The translations under genes and the position numbers were made by a program. Under the pieces are notes generated by a model. It saw only the letters and a list, made by a program, of their open reading frames with translations, had not been told where the DNA came from and made no database searches. Source: DASXVX01 sp036504075 (GTDB taxonomy: Bacteria > Bacillota > Sulfobacillia > Symbiobacteriales > Symbiobacteriaceae). From it: DNA of 64,000 nucleotides. Location of the stretch: assembly GCA_036504075.1 (NCBI GenBank), contig DASXVX010000065.1, positions 11,773 through 75,772 of the forward strand, given 5' to 3'. How positions within the stretch are numbered: the first letter of the stretch is position 1; each line of letters starts with the position of its first letter. Positions 42,573 to 51,425 of this stretch are shown in pieces.

Positions 42573-43325
42573 ATGGAGTACATTCTGGAAACACAGGATC
42601 TGACCGTCCAGTTCGGCGGGCTGGTGGCCGTCGACCATGTCAGCCTCAAGGTGCGCCCGGGAACGTTCCAGTCGATCATCGGCCCCAACGGGGCCGGCAA
42701 GACGACCCTGTTCAACCTGATCTGCGGGATCTACAAACCGACCGCGGGTCGGGTTATTTTCCGCGGCCGTGAGATCACCGGGCTGCCGCCCCACCGGGTC
42801 TCCCAGTTGGGGCTGGGCCGGTCCTTCCAGATCACGAACATCTTCCCCAACCTGACGGTGCTGGAGAACGTGCGGCTGGCGGTCCAGTCCCGGTCCAACG
42901 TGGGCTACCGGCTGCTCAGCCTGGCGACCAGCTTTACCCGGTTCGAGGACCGGGCCCGGGAGATTCTGGCCCAGGTCAACCTGGACGGCAAGGACATGGT
43001 GATCGCCAACACGCTGCCCCATGGCGACAAGCGGAAGCTGGAAATCGGCATGCTCCTGGCCACCGAGTCGGAACTGCTCCTCCTGGATGAACCGACCGCC
43101 GGCATGTCCCACGCCGACGTGCCGGCTGTGATCGAAGTGATCGAGAAAATCAAGGCGACGGGGAAGACCATCCTGCTGGTCGAGCACAAGATGGACCTGA
43201 TCCTGTCGCTGTCTGACATGGTCACCGTGCTGAAGAACGGCGCCGTGATCGCCGAGGGCATCCCGGGCGAGATCGCCGCCGACCCGGCGGTCCGTGCCGC
43301 CTACCTGGGAGGAATGGCCGTATGA
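42573..43325 (+). CDS. livG: Liv-type ABC importer ATP-binding protein (LivG)
   Basis: 250 residues. Walker A IIGPNGAGKTTLFNLI, Walker B ELLLLDEPTAGMSH, H-loop LLVEHKMDLIL. The ABC signature is weak (LPHGDKRKLEIG), as is usual for LivG, where LSYGxQRxLE is found. GRSFQITNIFPNLTVLENV is the typical Q-loop region. The gene begins the importer block and overlaps the second ATPase gene by 4 bases. Confidence 0.92.
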   Translation: MEYILETQDLTVQFGGLVAVDHVSLKVRPGTFQSIIGPNGAGKTTLFNLICGIYKPTAGRVIFRGREITGLPPHRVSQLGLGRSFQITNIFPNLTVLENVRLAVQSRSNVGYRLLSLATSFTRFEDRAREILAQVNLDGKDMVIANTLPHGDKRKLEIGMLLATESELLLLDEPTAGMSHADVPAVIEVIEKIKATGKTILLVEHKMDLILSLSDMVTVLKNGAVIAEGIPGEIAADPAVRAAYLGGMAV

Positions 43326-44041
43326 CGCTCCTGAGACTGGAAGCGGTCCACACGTATATCGGCCAGTTCCACATCCTGCAAGGCATCGACATGGAGATCG
43401 AAGAGGGCGGCGTCACCGTGCTGCTGGGCCGTAACGGCGCCGGCAAAACGACGACGCTGAAGACGATCATCGGCCTCCTGGCGCCCCGTTCGGGCCAGAT
43501 TCTCGTCAAGGGCGCGCCAATCGGGGGCAAGCCGGCGTACGAGGTCGCCCGCCACGGCATCGGCTACGTGCCGGAAGACCGGGGCGTCTTCACGGACCTG
43601 ACAGTCGAGGAAAACCTCCGGCTGGCCGAGCGGAAGCGGGGCCAACTGGAAGCCCGCAAACAGTGGATTCTGGACGTCTTCCCCGACCTGGGCCGGTTCT
43701 GGGCGCAGAAAGGCGGCCGTCTCTCCGGCGGCCAGCAGCAGATGCTGGCCATCGGTCGGGCGCTGGTGGCGGACAACGCCATCCTCCTGATCGACGAGCC
43801 GTCCAAGGGGCTGGCGCCCATCGTGGTGGAGCACCTTGCCCAGGTGCTCAATCAGTTGAAGGCGCACACCACCATCGTACTGGTGGAGCAAAATTTCTGG
43901 CTGGCCGCCGCCACCGGCGACCGCTATTGCATCCTCGACGACGGCTTATCGGTCCACGCGGGCCAGATGGCCGCCCTGATCGCGGACTCGGACCTGCAGG
44001 CGAGACATCTCGGCGTGAGCGCCAAGGGGAGGGCGGTATAG
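43322..44041 (+). CDS. livF: Liv-type ABC importer ATP-binding protein (LivF)
   Basis: 239 residues. Walker A LLGRNGAGKTTTL, signature LSGGQQQMLAIGRAL, Walker B AILLIDEPSKGLAP. GYVPEDRGVFTDLTVEENL is the LivF Q-loop pattern. It begins inside the stop of the first ATPase gene (ATGA) and the permease gene starts on the next base after its stop. Together the two ATPases form the heterodimeric motor. Confidence 0.92.
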   Translation: MTLLRLEAVHTYIGQFHILQGIDMEIEEGGVTVLLGRNGAGKTTTLKTIIGLLAPRSGQILVKGAPIGGKPAYEVARHGIGYVPEDRGVFTDLTVEENLRLAERKRGQLEARKQWILDVFPDLGRFWAQKGGRLSGGQQQMLAIGRALVADNAILLIDEPSKGLAPIVVEHLAQVLNQLKAHTTIVLVEQNFWLAAATGDRYCILDDGLSVHAGQMAALIADSDLQARHLGVSAKGRAV

Positions 44042-44962
44042 ATGGGCACCCCGCAGTTGACCCTTCCCCTGTTTATCACCATGATTCTGAACGGCCTGGC
44101 CATCGGTATGCTCTACTTCCTGGTGGCGGTGGGCCTGTCGGTGATCTTCGGCCTCATGCACGTGCTGAACTTTGCCCACGGCTCCATGTCGATGGTCGGG
44201 GCATACGTGGGGCTGACGGTATTGCGGTTGTTCGGCAATCCCGCAGTGGGGACGGCGCCAAGCTGGGCGTTTGCCATCGCCATCGTGGCCGGCGGCGGTG
44301 CCGGATTTCTCCTCGGCTGGCTGACCGAGCGGTTCCTGGTCCGGCCCCTCTACAAGCGGCCGCTCTTCCTGGTGCTCCTCACCCTGGGTCTCATCCTGGT
44401 GCTGGACGAGTCGGTGAAGATCATCTGGACGGCCAATCCGCAGGGGCTCGTCATCGTCCCGGCCCTGGCCGGCACGGTGAGTGTCCTGGGGCAGCCTTTC
44501 GCCATCTACCGGGTATTCCTCATTGTCTTCGGCCTGACCATGATTGTGCTCACCTGGTGGGCCGTCAACCGGACCCGCGTCGGCATCATCATCCGGGCAG
44601 GCGTCCAGGATTCGGACATGGTGCAGACGCTGGGCATCAACGTCCGGCAGGTTTTCAGCCTGGTCTTCGCCATGGGCGTGGGGCTGGCTGCCATGGGCGG
44701 CATCGCGACGGCGCCGTTCAACGGCGTCTACCCGGGCATGGGCGGTGAGTTCCTGCTGAAAGCGTTCATCGTGGTGGTGATCGGCGGCTTCGGCTCCACG
44801 GTGGGCACCGCCCTGGGGGCCACCGTCCTGGGGCTGACCGAACAGTTCCTGCCCTGGTTCTTCCCGAAATTTGCTGCAGTGGCGCCGATGGCGGTCATGG
44901 TGCTGGTGCTGCTGCTCCGGCCCGAAGGGCTGTTCAGCTTCAGCGGAAGGAGGGCTGGATGA
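44042..44962 (+). CDS. livH: Liv-type ABC importer permease (LivH)
   Basis: 306 residues with about eight hydrophobic helices. LNGLAIGMLYFLVAVGLSVIFGLMHVLNFAHGSMSMVGAY is the LivH N-terminal signature, and the C-terminus has LGINVRQVFSLVFAMGVGLAAMGGI with the GGFGSTVGTALGA coupling region. A gggagggcggtatag site precedes the ATG. It overlaps the next permease gene by 4 bases. Confidence 0.92.
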   Translation: MGTPQLTLPLFITMILNGLAIGMLYFLVAVGLSVIFGLMHVLNFAHGSMSMVGAYVGLTVLRLFGNPAVGTAPSWAFAIAIVAGGGAGFLLGWLTERFLVRPLYKRPLFLVLLTLGLILVLDESVKIIWTANPQGLVIVPALAGTVSVLGQPFAIYRVFLIVFGLTMIVLTWWAVNRTRVGIIIRAGVQDSDMVQTLGINVRQVFSLVFAMGVGLAAMGGIATAPFNGVYPGMGGEFLLKAFIVVVIGGFGSTVGTALGATVLGLTEQFLPWFFPKFAAVAPMAVMVLVLLLRPEGLFSFSGRRAG

Positions 44963-45996
44963 TGTTAAGCCGGCTCAAGGCCGACCGCTGGCTCTTGCTG
45001 GCGGCATCTGTCCTGCTGCTCCTGCCGCTGCCCAAGCTGCTGGCTGCCAACGGGCTCATGGCGGGCGATGCCACTGCCCTCTGGCCGCCGACCTACTACC
45101 TGCAGCGTGGCACGGAAGTCTTCGTCTACGCCGTCTTTGCCCTTTCCTACGACATCCTCATCGGCTTCACCGGCATCGTCTCGTTTGGCCACTCGCTCTT
45201 CCTGGCGCTGGGCGCCTACTCGGTGGCCATCGTGGTGATGAAGCTCCACCTGTCGATCTGGGTATCGCTGGTCGTGGCCACCCTGGTCAGCCTGACGCTC
45301 TCGGTGGCGGTCGGCACCCTCTCCCTCCGGCTGAAAGGGCATTACTTTGCCATGATCACGCTGGCCTTCGCCGAAGTGGGCTACGTGCTTGCCACGAAGC
45401 TGTCCGACTGGACCGGGGGCCAGGACGGTCTTTCGGTGCGGGTGCCCATGTGGCTGGTGAGCCGGACCAACGACTACTACGTGGGGCTCCTGTTCCTCAT
45501 GCTGATGTTCCTGCTCGTCCGACGGATCACCCGCTCGCCGCTGGGCCGCGTGCTGGAGGCAATCCGCGAGAACGAAAACCGGGCCACCGCGCTGGGCTAT
45601 AACGTGACGGCTTACAAGGTTGCCGCGATGACGGTTTCGGGGGTGGTGGCGGGGTTTGCCGGCGTAGCGATGACGATCATCGACACGCGTTTTGCCATCG
45701 CCTCGCTCGCCACCACCGGACCGACGATTGAAGTCCTGCTCATGACCGTGCTGGGTGGCGCCGGCACACTGATCGGCCCCATGATCGGTGCGGCGGTCGT
45801 GCGGCTGCTGGCCTACGTGCTGCCCGGCCTGACTGACATCAGCCCGCTGTTCCAGCGCTGGCAGTTCCTGCTGGGTCTGATCTACATCCTGACGGTGCTG
45901 TTCCTGCCCTTCGGCATTGTGGGCACCTACCGGGCCAGGGTTTCGAAGGCGCTTGAGCGGGTCGTCCACCCGCCCGCCCGCAAAGCCGCCGGGTAG
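44959..45996 (+). CDS. livM: Liv-type ABC importer permease (LivM)
   Basis: 345 residues, hydrophobic throughout. The motif VYAVFALSYDILIGFTGIVSFGHSLFLALGAY is diagnostic for LivM, and LEAIRENENRATALGYNVTAYK is the coupling helix. The first codon is ATG 44959 with a second ATG next to it. It completes the five-component importer and is followed by a 60-base gap before the second condensing-enzyme gene. Confidence 0.92.
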   Translation: MMLSRLKADRWLLLAASVLLLLPLPKLLAANGLMAGDATALWPPTYYLQRGTEVFVYAVFALSYDILIGFTGIVSFGHSLFLALGAYSVAIVVMKLHLSIWVSLVVATLVSLTLSVAVGTLSLRLKGHYFAMITLAFAEVGYVLATKLSDWTGGQDGLSVRVPMWLVSRTNDYYVGLLFLMLMFLLVRRITRSPLGRVLEAIRENENRATALGYNVTAYKVAAMTVSGVVAGFAGVAMTIIDTRFAIASLATTGPTIEVLLMTVLGGAGTLIGPMIGAAVVRLLAYVLPGLTDISPLFQRWQFLLGLIYILTVLFLPFGIVGTYRARVSKALERVVHPPARKAAG

Positions 45997-46056
45997 TCAG
46001 CCCGGTGCGCCAAAGCGCCGGAGATGAAGCGCAGGCACCGATGAGGAGGCATCGCC

Positions 46057-47073
46057 ATGTCCATCACGACAGTGCCGGTAGGGCTCCTCGATTTCGAGGT
46101 CTACCTGCCGGAGCGGTTCGTTACGTCCGCCGAGATCGCCGAATTAACCAGGATTCCCGAGCCGGTCATCCGGGAGAAGTTTGGCGTGACCCGAAAGCCG
46201 GTGGGCGGCCCGGAGGACCACTGCGTCGCCATGGCCGTCAAGGCGGCCCGCCGCCTCCTGGAGCGGACGGGTGTCCGGCCGGATGAGATCGACCTGATCA
46301 TTTACCCTGGCGAGGAATGGAAGGAGTATCTGCTCTGGACCGGCGGCATCAAGATTCAGAAGGAGCTGGGCGCCCTGCGGTGCTGGTCTTTCGACCTGCC
46401 GTACCGGTGTGCGGCCGCCTCGTTGGCGCTGAAGGTCGCCAAAGACCTCATGCAGGTCAACCCGGATTTGCAGACGGTCCTCATTGCCGGCGGCAACACC
46501 AATGCCTACGCCGTCAACTACCAGGACCCCAACTCCAGTTTCATGTTTGACATGGGGCCGTCCGGTCATGCCGCGCTCCTGAAGCGCGGCGTGGAGCGGA
46601 ACCAGATTCTCGGCAGCGGCATTCACACGGAGCCGCTTCTGGTCGATGATGTCATCGTGCCCCTGGGCGGCACCAGGGTGCCAATCACACCCGAGAACGC
46701 CGGCAAAGGGCAGTACCTCGAAATCACCGACCCGGAGCACATGAAGAGCGAACTGGGCGCCCGGAGCTTCCCGGCCTTCATCCGGGCCTGCGACCTGGCG
46801 CTGGCGGACAGCGGTCTCGACCGGCGGGACATCGGCTTCTTCGGCATGATCCACGTCAAGCGATCCGCCCACGATGCCATCGTGGCCGAACTGGGGTTGC
46901 GGCCGGACCAGGCGGTCTACCTGCAGGATTACGGCCACCTCGGCCACACCGATCCATACCTGTGTCTGAAGCTGGGTCTGGAGTCCGGCCAGCTGAAGCC
47001 GGGAATGAACGCCCTTCTGCTTGGGGCGGGCACCGGCTACGCGTTCACCGCATCGGTCATTCGCTGGGGCTAG
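46057..47073 (+). CDS. KAS III-like ketoacyl synthase (thiolase superfamily), second copy
   Basis: 338 residues, a clear paralogue of the enzyme at 38.4 kb. Shared features include the YPGEEWKEYLLWTGGIKIQ segment, catalytic Cys118 in PYRCAAASLAL, His266 in MIHVKRS and His294 in YGHLG in place of the FabH Asn. The active-site surroundings differ (RCGTW versus RCAAA), so the two probably handle different substrates or act as a heterodimer. The ATG has gaggaggcatc upstream. It opens the second half of the cluster, before two acyl-CoA synthetases. Confidence 0.8.
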   Translation: MSITTVPVGLLDFEVYLPERFVTSAEIAELTRIPEPVIREKFGVTRKPVGGPEDHCVAMAVKAARRLLERTGVRPDEIDLIIYPGEEWKEYLLWTGGIKIQKELGALRCWSFDLPYRCAAASLALKVAKDLMQVNPDLQTVLIAGGNTNAYAVNYQDPNSSFMFDMGPSGHAALLKRGVERNQILGSGIHTEPLLVDDVIVPLGGTRVPITPENAGKGQYLEITDPEHMKSELGARSFPAFIRACDLALADSGLDRRDIGFFGMIHVKRSAHDAIVAELGLRPDQAVYLQDYGHLGHTDPYLCLKLGLESGQLKPGMNALLLGAGTGYAFTASVIRWG

Positions 47074-47109
47074 CCGGCTACCCATTCGAGCCGATGGGAG
47101 GTCAGCGAC

Positions 47110-48702
47110 TTGAATCACAGTCTGAGCCTGTGGATCCGTCAGCACGCCATGCTCCATCCCAACCGAGTGGCCTTGACGGCGCCCGAGCGCACCTTGACGT
47201 ACCGGCAGTTGCATGAGCGGGCCGATCGGGCCGCCGCGCTGTTGTCCGGGGAACTGCAGTTGACGAAGGGCGACCGGCTCGCCATTTACGTCGTGAACTG
47301 TCTCGAATGGTTCGAGGTGGTGACCGCAGCCGCGCGGCTGGGCGTCGTCGTCGTCCCCCTCAACGTTCGCCTGACGGTACCGGAACTGCAGTACCAGGTG
47401 CGGGATTCCGGCTGCACAGCCCTGGTCGCCGGTCAGGAGTTCTGGGCGGGCGTGCCGGCGCTGGTGGCCGGGACCTCCATCCAGCGGGTGCTGACCATTG
47501 CCGCTCCGTCGACCCCGGACGCCGCGCCGGCGTCCATCCCCGGGGTTTCGAGCCTGGCCTACGAGCAGGCCATGGCTGCGGCGCCGGCCGTGCCGCCGGC
47601 GGATGCGGCGGAAGACGGCGACCCGCTCTTCATCGTCTACACCTCCGGTACCACCGGCAAGCCGAAGGGTGCGATTCTCACCCACAGCAACATGCTCTAC
47701 AATGCGCTGAACAATTGCGTTGGCCTTGGCCTCACCGCCGAGGATACCACCCTGACCATTTTGCCGCTCTTCCACGTCGGGGGCATCGGCCTGTTTGCGC
47801 TGCCCACGCTTTACACCGGCGGTCGGGTGGTCGTCCCCCGCAAGTTCGACCCGGCCGAGTCCCTCCGCCTGATCGAGCAAGAGCGGGTCACCGTCACGAT
47901 GGTGGTCCCCACCATCATGACGGCGTTGGTCCAGGCGCTGCGGCAGATGAATCCGCGGCCTGACCTTTCGTCCAGCCGGGGCTTCATTTCCGGCGGCGCG
48001 CCCTGTCCCGCCGAACTCAACGAAGCGGCCCGGGAACTGGGCCTGTCGTTCGGCCAGGGCATGGGCATGACCGAATCCGCGCCGACGCTCTTCCTGCAGC
48101 CGGAGATGATGTTCATGCGCGACATCGCCCGCGGGAGCCATATCGGGCGCCCGGGGACCATCGGCAAGCCCTCCCTCTTCTGCGACGTCAAGCTGCTGGA
48201 TGAAGAAGGACGGGATATACCGCCGGGCGAGGTCGGTGAGATCTGCCTCCGGGGCGGCAATGTCTTTGCCGGGTACTGGAACCTGCCTGAGGCGACAGCC
48301 AAATCGTTCACTCCGGACGGCTTCTTCCGGTCGGGGGACCTGGCCCGGGCGGACGCGGATGGCTACTACACGATCATGGGCCGTAAGAAGGAGATGCTCA
48401 TCTCCGGCGGGGAGAACGTCTACCCGCTGGAAGTGGAATCGGTGCTGAACGACCATCCCGCCGTCGCGGAGGTGGCGGTGGTAGGCGTGCCGGATGCCAG
48501 GTGGGGTGAGGTACCCGGAGCGGCGGTCGTCCTGCACCCGGGTGCGACGACCACGATCGCTGAGTTGACCGCCTTCTGCCGGTCACGGCTGGCCGGCTAC
48601 AAGTCGCCCAAGCACTGGCTGATCCTGCCGGAACTGCCCCGTACGGCCATTGGCAAGGTGATCAAGCCGGAACTGGTGGCCCGGTTTACGGCGGGAAAAT
48701 AG
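47110..48702 (+). CDS. Acyl-CoA synthetase (AMP-forming), first
   Basis: 530 residues of the ANL superfamily. Motifs: P-loop FIVYTSGTTGKPKG, A5 FGQGMGMTESAP, A7 FFRSGDLARADADGYY, hinge GRKKEMLISGGENVYPLEVE, and catalytic Lys in PRTAIGKVIKPE near the C-terminus. It activates a carboxylic acid to its CoA thioester through an acyl-adenylate. The TTG start at 47110 follows gggaggtcagcgac. Chain-length preference cannot be read. It likely acts on the acid brought in by the importer. Confidence 0.9.
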   Translation: MNHSLSLWIRQHAMLHPNRVALTAPERTLTYRQLHERADRAAALLSGELQLTKGDRLAIYVVNCLEWFEVVTAAARLGVVVVPLNVRLTVPELQYQVRDSGCTALVAGQEFWAGVPALVAGTSIQRVLTIAAPSTPDAAPASIPGVSSLAYEQAMAAAPAVPPADAAEDGDPLFIVYTSGTTGKPKGAILTHSNMLYNALNNCVGLGLTAEDTTLTILPLFHVGGIGLFALPTLYTGGRVVVPRKFDPAESLRLIEQERVTVTMVVPTIMTALVQALRQMNPRPDLSSSRGFISGGAPCPAELNEAARELGLSFGQGMGMTESAPTLFLQPEMMFMRDIARGSHIGRPGTIGKPSLFCDVKLLDEEGRDIPPGEVGEICLRGGNVFAGYWNLPEATAKSFTPDGFFRSGDLARADADGYYTIMGRKKEMLISGGENVYPLEVESVLNDHPAVAEVAVVGVPDARWGEVPGAAVVLHPGATTTIAELTAFCRSRLAGYKSPKHWLILPELPRTAIGKVIKPELVARFTAGK

Positions 48703-48750
48703 CGCAGCCCTGGCGGGAGGAAGGAAGGACGGAAGGAAGGTTCGACCAAC

Positions 48751-50262
48751 ATGATGATGCGCTTTGGCGACTGGCTGGGGCGGCGCGCCCTGTACACCCC
48801 GCACAAAGAAGCGCTGGTGGTGATGCCCGGCGCCCAGCTCTTCGGCGCGGGCCTCCCGGGGGCGGCGCCCCTGCGCCTGACATACGAGCAGTGGAATCGC
48901 CGGGCCAACCGGATGGCCAACTTCCTGCGCGCCCGCGGGGTCGGGAAAGGCGATCGGGTCAGCGTGCTGGCCCAGAACTGTGTGGAAATGCTGGACCTGC
49001 TGTTCGCCTGCGGCAAGCTGGGCGCGATTTACGTACCCTACAACTGGCGGCTCACGCCGGCCGAACTGGGTCCGCTGCTGGCGGACTCCAACCCCCGGCT
49101 CTTCCTCTACGGCCCGCAGTTTACGGAGACGGCGGACGCGGTCAGTGCGTTCGTCGAACCGGTGGCACTGGCAGGCGTGGACCTGTCCCAGTTCCCGGAG
49201 ACAACCCCGCCGCCGGCGGCGGTGGAGCTGGAAGACCCCTGGATGATTCTCTACACCGGCGGCACCACCGGACGGGCCAAAGGCGCCGTTCTGAGCCACC
49301 GGCAGATCAACTGGAACGCCTGGAACACCATCGCCGGGTGGGGCCTGTCGCCCGACGACCGGGTGCCGATTCTCACGCCGTTCTTCCACACCGGCGGCCT
49401 GAACGTATTCACGACGCCGCTGGTGCAGCTGGGCGGGACCAGCATTCTCATGGGTCCGTTCGACCCCGGTCAGGTGCTGGATGCCATCGCCGCGGAGCAA
49501 CTGACCATCGTCTTCATGGTCCCGACCATGTTCCAGATGATGATGGAGCATCCGCAGTTCGCAGCCGCCGACTTCAGCCGGGTCCGGTTCTTTATCTCCG
49601 GCGGGGCGGCGTGCCCGCGACCGGTCTATGAGGCGTACTGGGCCAAGGGCGCCGTCTTCAAGAGCGGCTACGGCATGACCGAGGTCGGTCCCAACTGTTT
49701 CGTGCTGCCCGACCACGAGATCAAGCGGAAAGCCGGCTCCGTGGGGTTTCCGCTGTTCCACGTCACCATGCGGGTCATGGCCGGCGACGACCGGCCCTGC
49801 GCTTCCGGCGAAGTGGGCGAGCTGCAGATTTACGGCCCGCACCTTTGCTCCGGCTACTGGCAGAACCCCGGGGCCAGCCGGGAAGCCAACCCGGACGGCT
49901 GGTTCCGTACGGGCGACCTGGCATACCACGACGACGAAGGCTTCTACTATATAGTCGACCGGAAGAAGGACATGTTCATCTCCGGCGGCGAGAATGTGTA
50001 CCCGGTCGAAGTGGAGGCGGCAATCTACCGGCACCCGGCGGTGGCAGAATGCGCCGTGGTCGGCATGCCCGACCCCCGGTGGGGCGAGGTGGGCAAAGCC
50101 TTCGTGGCGCTCAAGCTCGGGGCCAGGCTGGATGAAGCCGAACTGATCGGGCACTGCCGCACGCAGTTGGCCCGGTACAAGGTGCCCAAACTGGTGGAGT
50201 TCCGGGAGTCACTGCCCAAAAGTGCCGCCGGCAAGATTCTGAAGCGGGAACTGCGGGGGTAG
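48751..50262 (+). CDS. Acyl-CoA synthetase (AMP-forming), second
   Basis: 503 residues, a second ANL-family ligase. P-loop ILYTGGTTGRAKG, A5 KSGYGMTEVGPN, A7 WFRTGDLAYHDDEGFY, hinge DRKKDMFISGGENVYPVEVE, catalytic Lys in SAAGKILKREL at the end. It differs from its neighbour in the substrate pocket, so it may activate a different intermediate. A stretch of ggaagga repeats lies before the ATG and includes the ribosome-binding site. It is the last gene of the acyl cluster. Confidence 0.9.
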   Translation: MMMRFGDWLGRRALYTPHKEALVVMPGAQLFGAGLPGAAPLRLTYEQWNRRANRMANFLRARGVGKGDRVSVLAQNCVEMLDLLFACGKLGAIYVPYNWRLTPAELGPLLADSNPRLFLYGPQFTETADAVSAFVEPVALAGVDLSQFPETTPPPAAVELEDPWMILYTGGTTGRAKGAVLSHRQINWNAWNTIAGWGLSPDDRVPILTPFFHTGGLNVFTTPLVQLGGTSILMGPFDPGQVLDAIAAEQLTIVFMVPTMFQMMMEHPQFAAADFSRVRFFISGGAACPRPVYEAYWAKGAVFKSGYGMTEVGPNCFVLPDHEIKRKAGSVGFPLFHVTMRVMAGDDRPCASGEVGELQIYGPHLCSGYWQNPGASREANPDGWFRTGDLAYHDDEGFYYIVDRKKDMFISGGENVYPVEVEAAIYRHPAVAECAVVGMPDPRWGEVGKAFVALKLGARLDEAELIGHCRTQLARYKVPKLVEFRESLPKSAAGKILKRELRG

Positions 50263-50280
50263 CCGAAGCCAAATGGGAGA

Positions 50281-50311
50281 CGGCGGCCGGGAGCTATGAG
50301 TCCGGCCGCCG
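50281..50311 (+). terminator. Hairpin after the acyl cluster
   Basis: CGGCGGCCGG/CCGGCCGCCG stem, 10 bp, 11-base loop, 18 bases after the stop; no T tract, so termination efficiency is uncertain. Confidence 0.55.
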
Positions 50312-50375
50312 AAACGCGCCCTTCAGGCCGAAGTAACCGCCAAATTGCCACATTTTCACATTGGCTAAAGAGGGG

Positions 50376-50404
50376 TTGACGCTGAGGTCCCGGTGGGGTA
50401 TGAT
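50376..50404 (+). promoter_or_regulatory. Promoter of tRNA-fMet
   Basis: TTGACG, 17 bases, TATGAT; the -10 box ends 27 bases before the tRNA. Confidence 0.85.
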
Positions 50405-50431
50405 TCGATATGTCCCCTGAGGGAAGCACAT

Positions 50432-50508
<77 letters not shown>

Positions 50509-50515
50509 GTGGAAG

Positions 50516-50545
50516 ACCGGAGAACGCCTGGCGCTCTCCGGTTTT
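50516..50545 (+). terminator. Terminator after tRNA-fMet
   Basis: ACCGGAGA/TCTCCGGT stem with an 11-base loop, followed by TTT; 8 bases after the tRNA end. Confidence 0.8.
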
Positions 50546-50600
50546 GCTGTGGGCAACCGCAGGTTGGTCGTGACACCCGAACGCTACGCCCTCTCCATTG

Positions 50601-50629
50601 TTGACAGGGGGTAGCGCGCGTGGTAACTT
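50601..50629 (+). promoter_or_regulatory. Promoter of rpmG and tRNA-Trp
   Basis: TTGACA, 17 bases, TAACTT. Confidence 0.75.
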
Positions 50630-50681
50630 ATATGAGCGTGGTTTGGCAGTCTCAGTCCCCAGTGAGGGGAGGTGTCGCAAA

Positions 50682-50846
50682 GTGGCGAAGGCAGGCGCTC
50701 GTGTAATCATTACCATGGCTTGCACCGATTGCAAGAACCGCAATTACACGACCTACAAGAACAAGAAGAATGACTCGGGCCGTATTGAACTGAAGAAGTT
50801 CTGCCCGGCTTGTAAGCACCATACGGCGCACCGGGAAACCCGCTAG
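50682..50846 (+). CDS. rpmG: 50S ribosomal protein L33
   Basis: 54 residues. Two CxxC pairs (CTDC and CPAC) make the zinc ribbon of the C+ form of L33. ACTDCKNRNYTTYKNK and LKKFCPACKHHTAHRE are standard. The start is GTG 50682 with gggaggtg upstream; reading back to an upstream ATG adds 28 residues unlike L33. It is the usual first gene before secE-nusG in Firmicutes. Confidence 0.95.
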   Translation: MAKAGARVIITMACTDCKNRNYTTYKNKKNDSGRIELKKFCPACKHHTAHRETR

Positions 50847-50906
50847 GGCTTATTAACTTGTATGCAGTGCCGGCGCGAGTGCCCAGGGGCCTGCGGCGGC
50901 TATTAC

Positions 50907-50982
50907 AGGGGTATAGCTCAACTGGTAGAGCAGCGGTCTCCAGAACCGCAGGTTGTGGGTTCATATCCTACTGCCCCTGCCA
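50907..50982 (+). tRNA. tRNA-Trp (CCA anticodon)
   Basis: 76 nt with encoded CCA. Acceptor AGGGGTA/TGCCCCT, anticodon arm GCGGT-CTCCAGA-ACCGC, T-arm with GGTTCATATCC. It sits between rpmG and secE, a common place for tRNA-Trp in Firmicutes. Confidence 0.95.
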
Positions 50983-50992
50983 TACGGAGCGG

Positions 50993-51020
50993 AACGCGCT
51001 GCACCCAGTGGCGCGTTTTT
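50993..51020 (+). terminator. Terminator after tRNA-Trp
   Basis: AACGCGC/GCGCGTT stem followed by TTT. Confidence 0.65.
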
Positions 51021-51076
51021 CCGTTTCCAACCGGAAAGGTGCTCGCCGTAGCGGTCCGACCGCTACAGTGGCGCGC

Positions 51077-51105
51077 TTTACATCGTTAGTGCCGTGTGTT
51101 ACAAT
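51077..51105 (+). promoter_or_regulatory. Promoter of secE-nusG
   Basis: TTTACA, 17 bases, TACAAT (5 of 6 at each box). Confidence 0.75.
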
Positions 51106-51177
51106 CTTCACACTGGCACGGATGCCAGCTTTTATTTGTGTTAGGCATCATCCAGCAGAGAATGCGAGGTCGTCCAC

Positions 51178-51384
51178 ATGGAACGGGTCAATGCCTGGGT
51201 TGCAGCAACGAAAGCGTACTTCCGCGAAGTGTCCGGCGAGTTGGCGAAGGTCTCCTGGCCCTCGTGGGAGCTGTTGGCCAAGCATACCGGGATCGTAGTC
51301 GGTATGGTGGCCCTGGTTGCAGTGTTCCTGTTCCTGCTCGACATGCCGCTCGGGTGGGGCCTGACAAAGTTTCTGGGACGGTAG
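51178..51384 (+). CDS. secE: Protein translocase subunit SecE
   Basis: 68 residues, single-helix form typical of gram-positive bacteria. The amphipathic helix YFREVSGELAKVSWPSWELLAKHT precedes the membrane helix GIVVGMVALVAVFLFLLDM. It stabilises SecY in the SecYEG channel. nusG follows after 41 bases. Confidence 0.95.
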   Translation: MERVNAWVAATKAYFREVSGELAKVSWPSWELLAKHTGIVVGMVALVAVFLFLLDMPLGWGLTKFLGR

Positions 51385-51402
51385 CAAAGGTAGGTGGCGC
51401 GG

Positions 51403-51422
51403 GGACGGCTTCTTGTCCCCCG
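51403..51422 (+). promoter_or_regulatory. Hairpin between the nusG ribosome-binding site and start codon
   Basis: GGGGAC/GTCCCC stem with an 8-base loop. The only purine-rich site (aaaggtaggtgg, 51388-51399) lies 26 bases before the nusG ATG; folding of the hairpin would shorten that gap to about 6 bases. Confidence 0.5.
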
Positions 51423-51425
51423 GCA

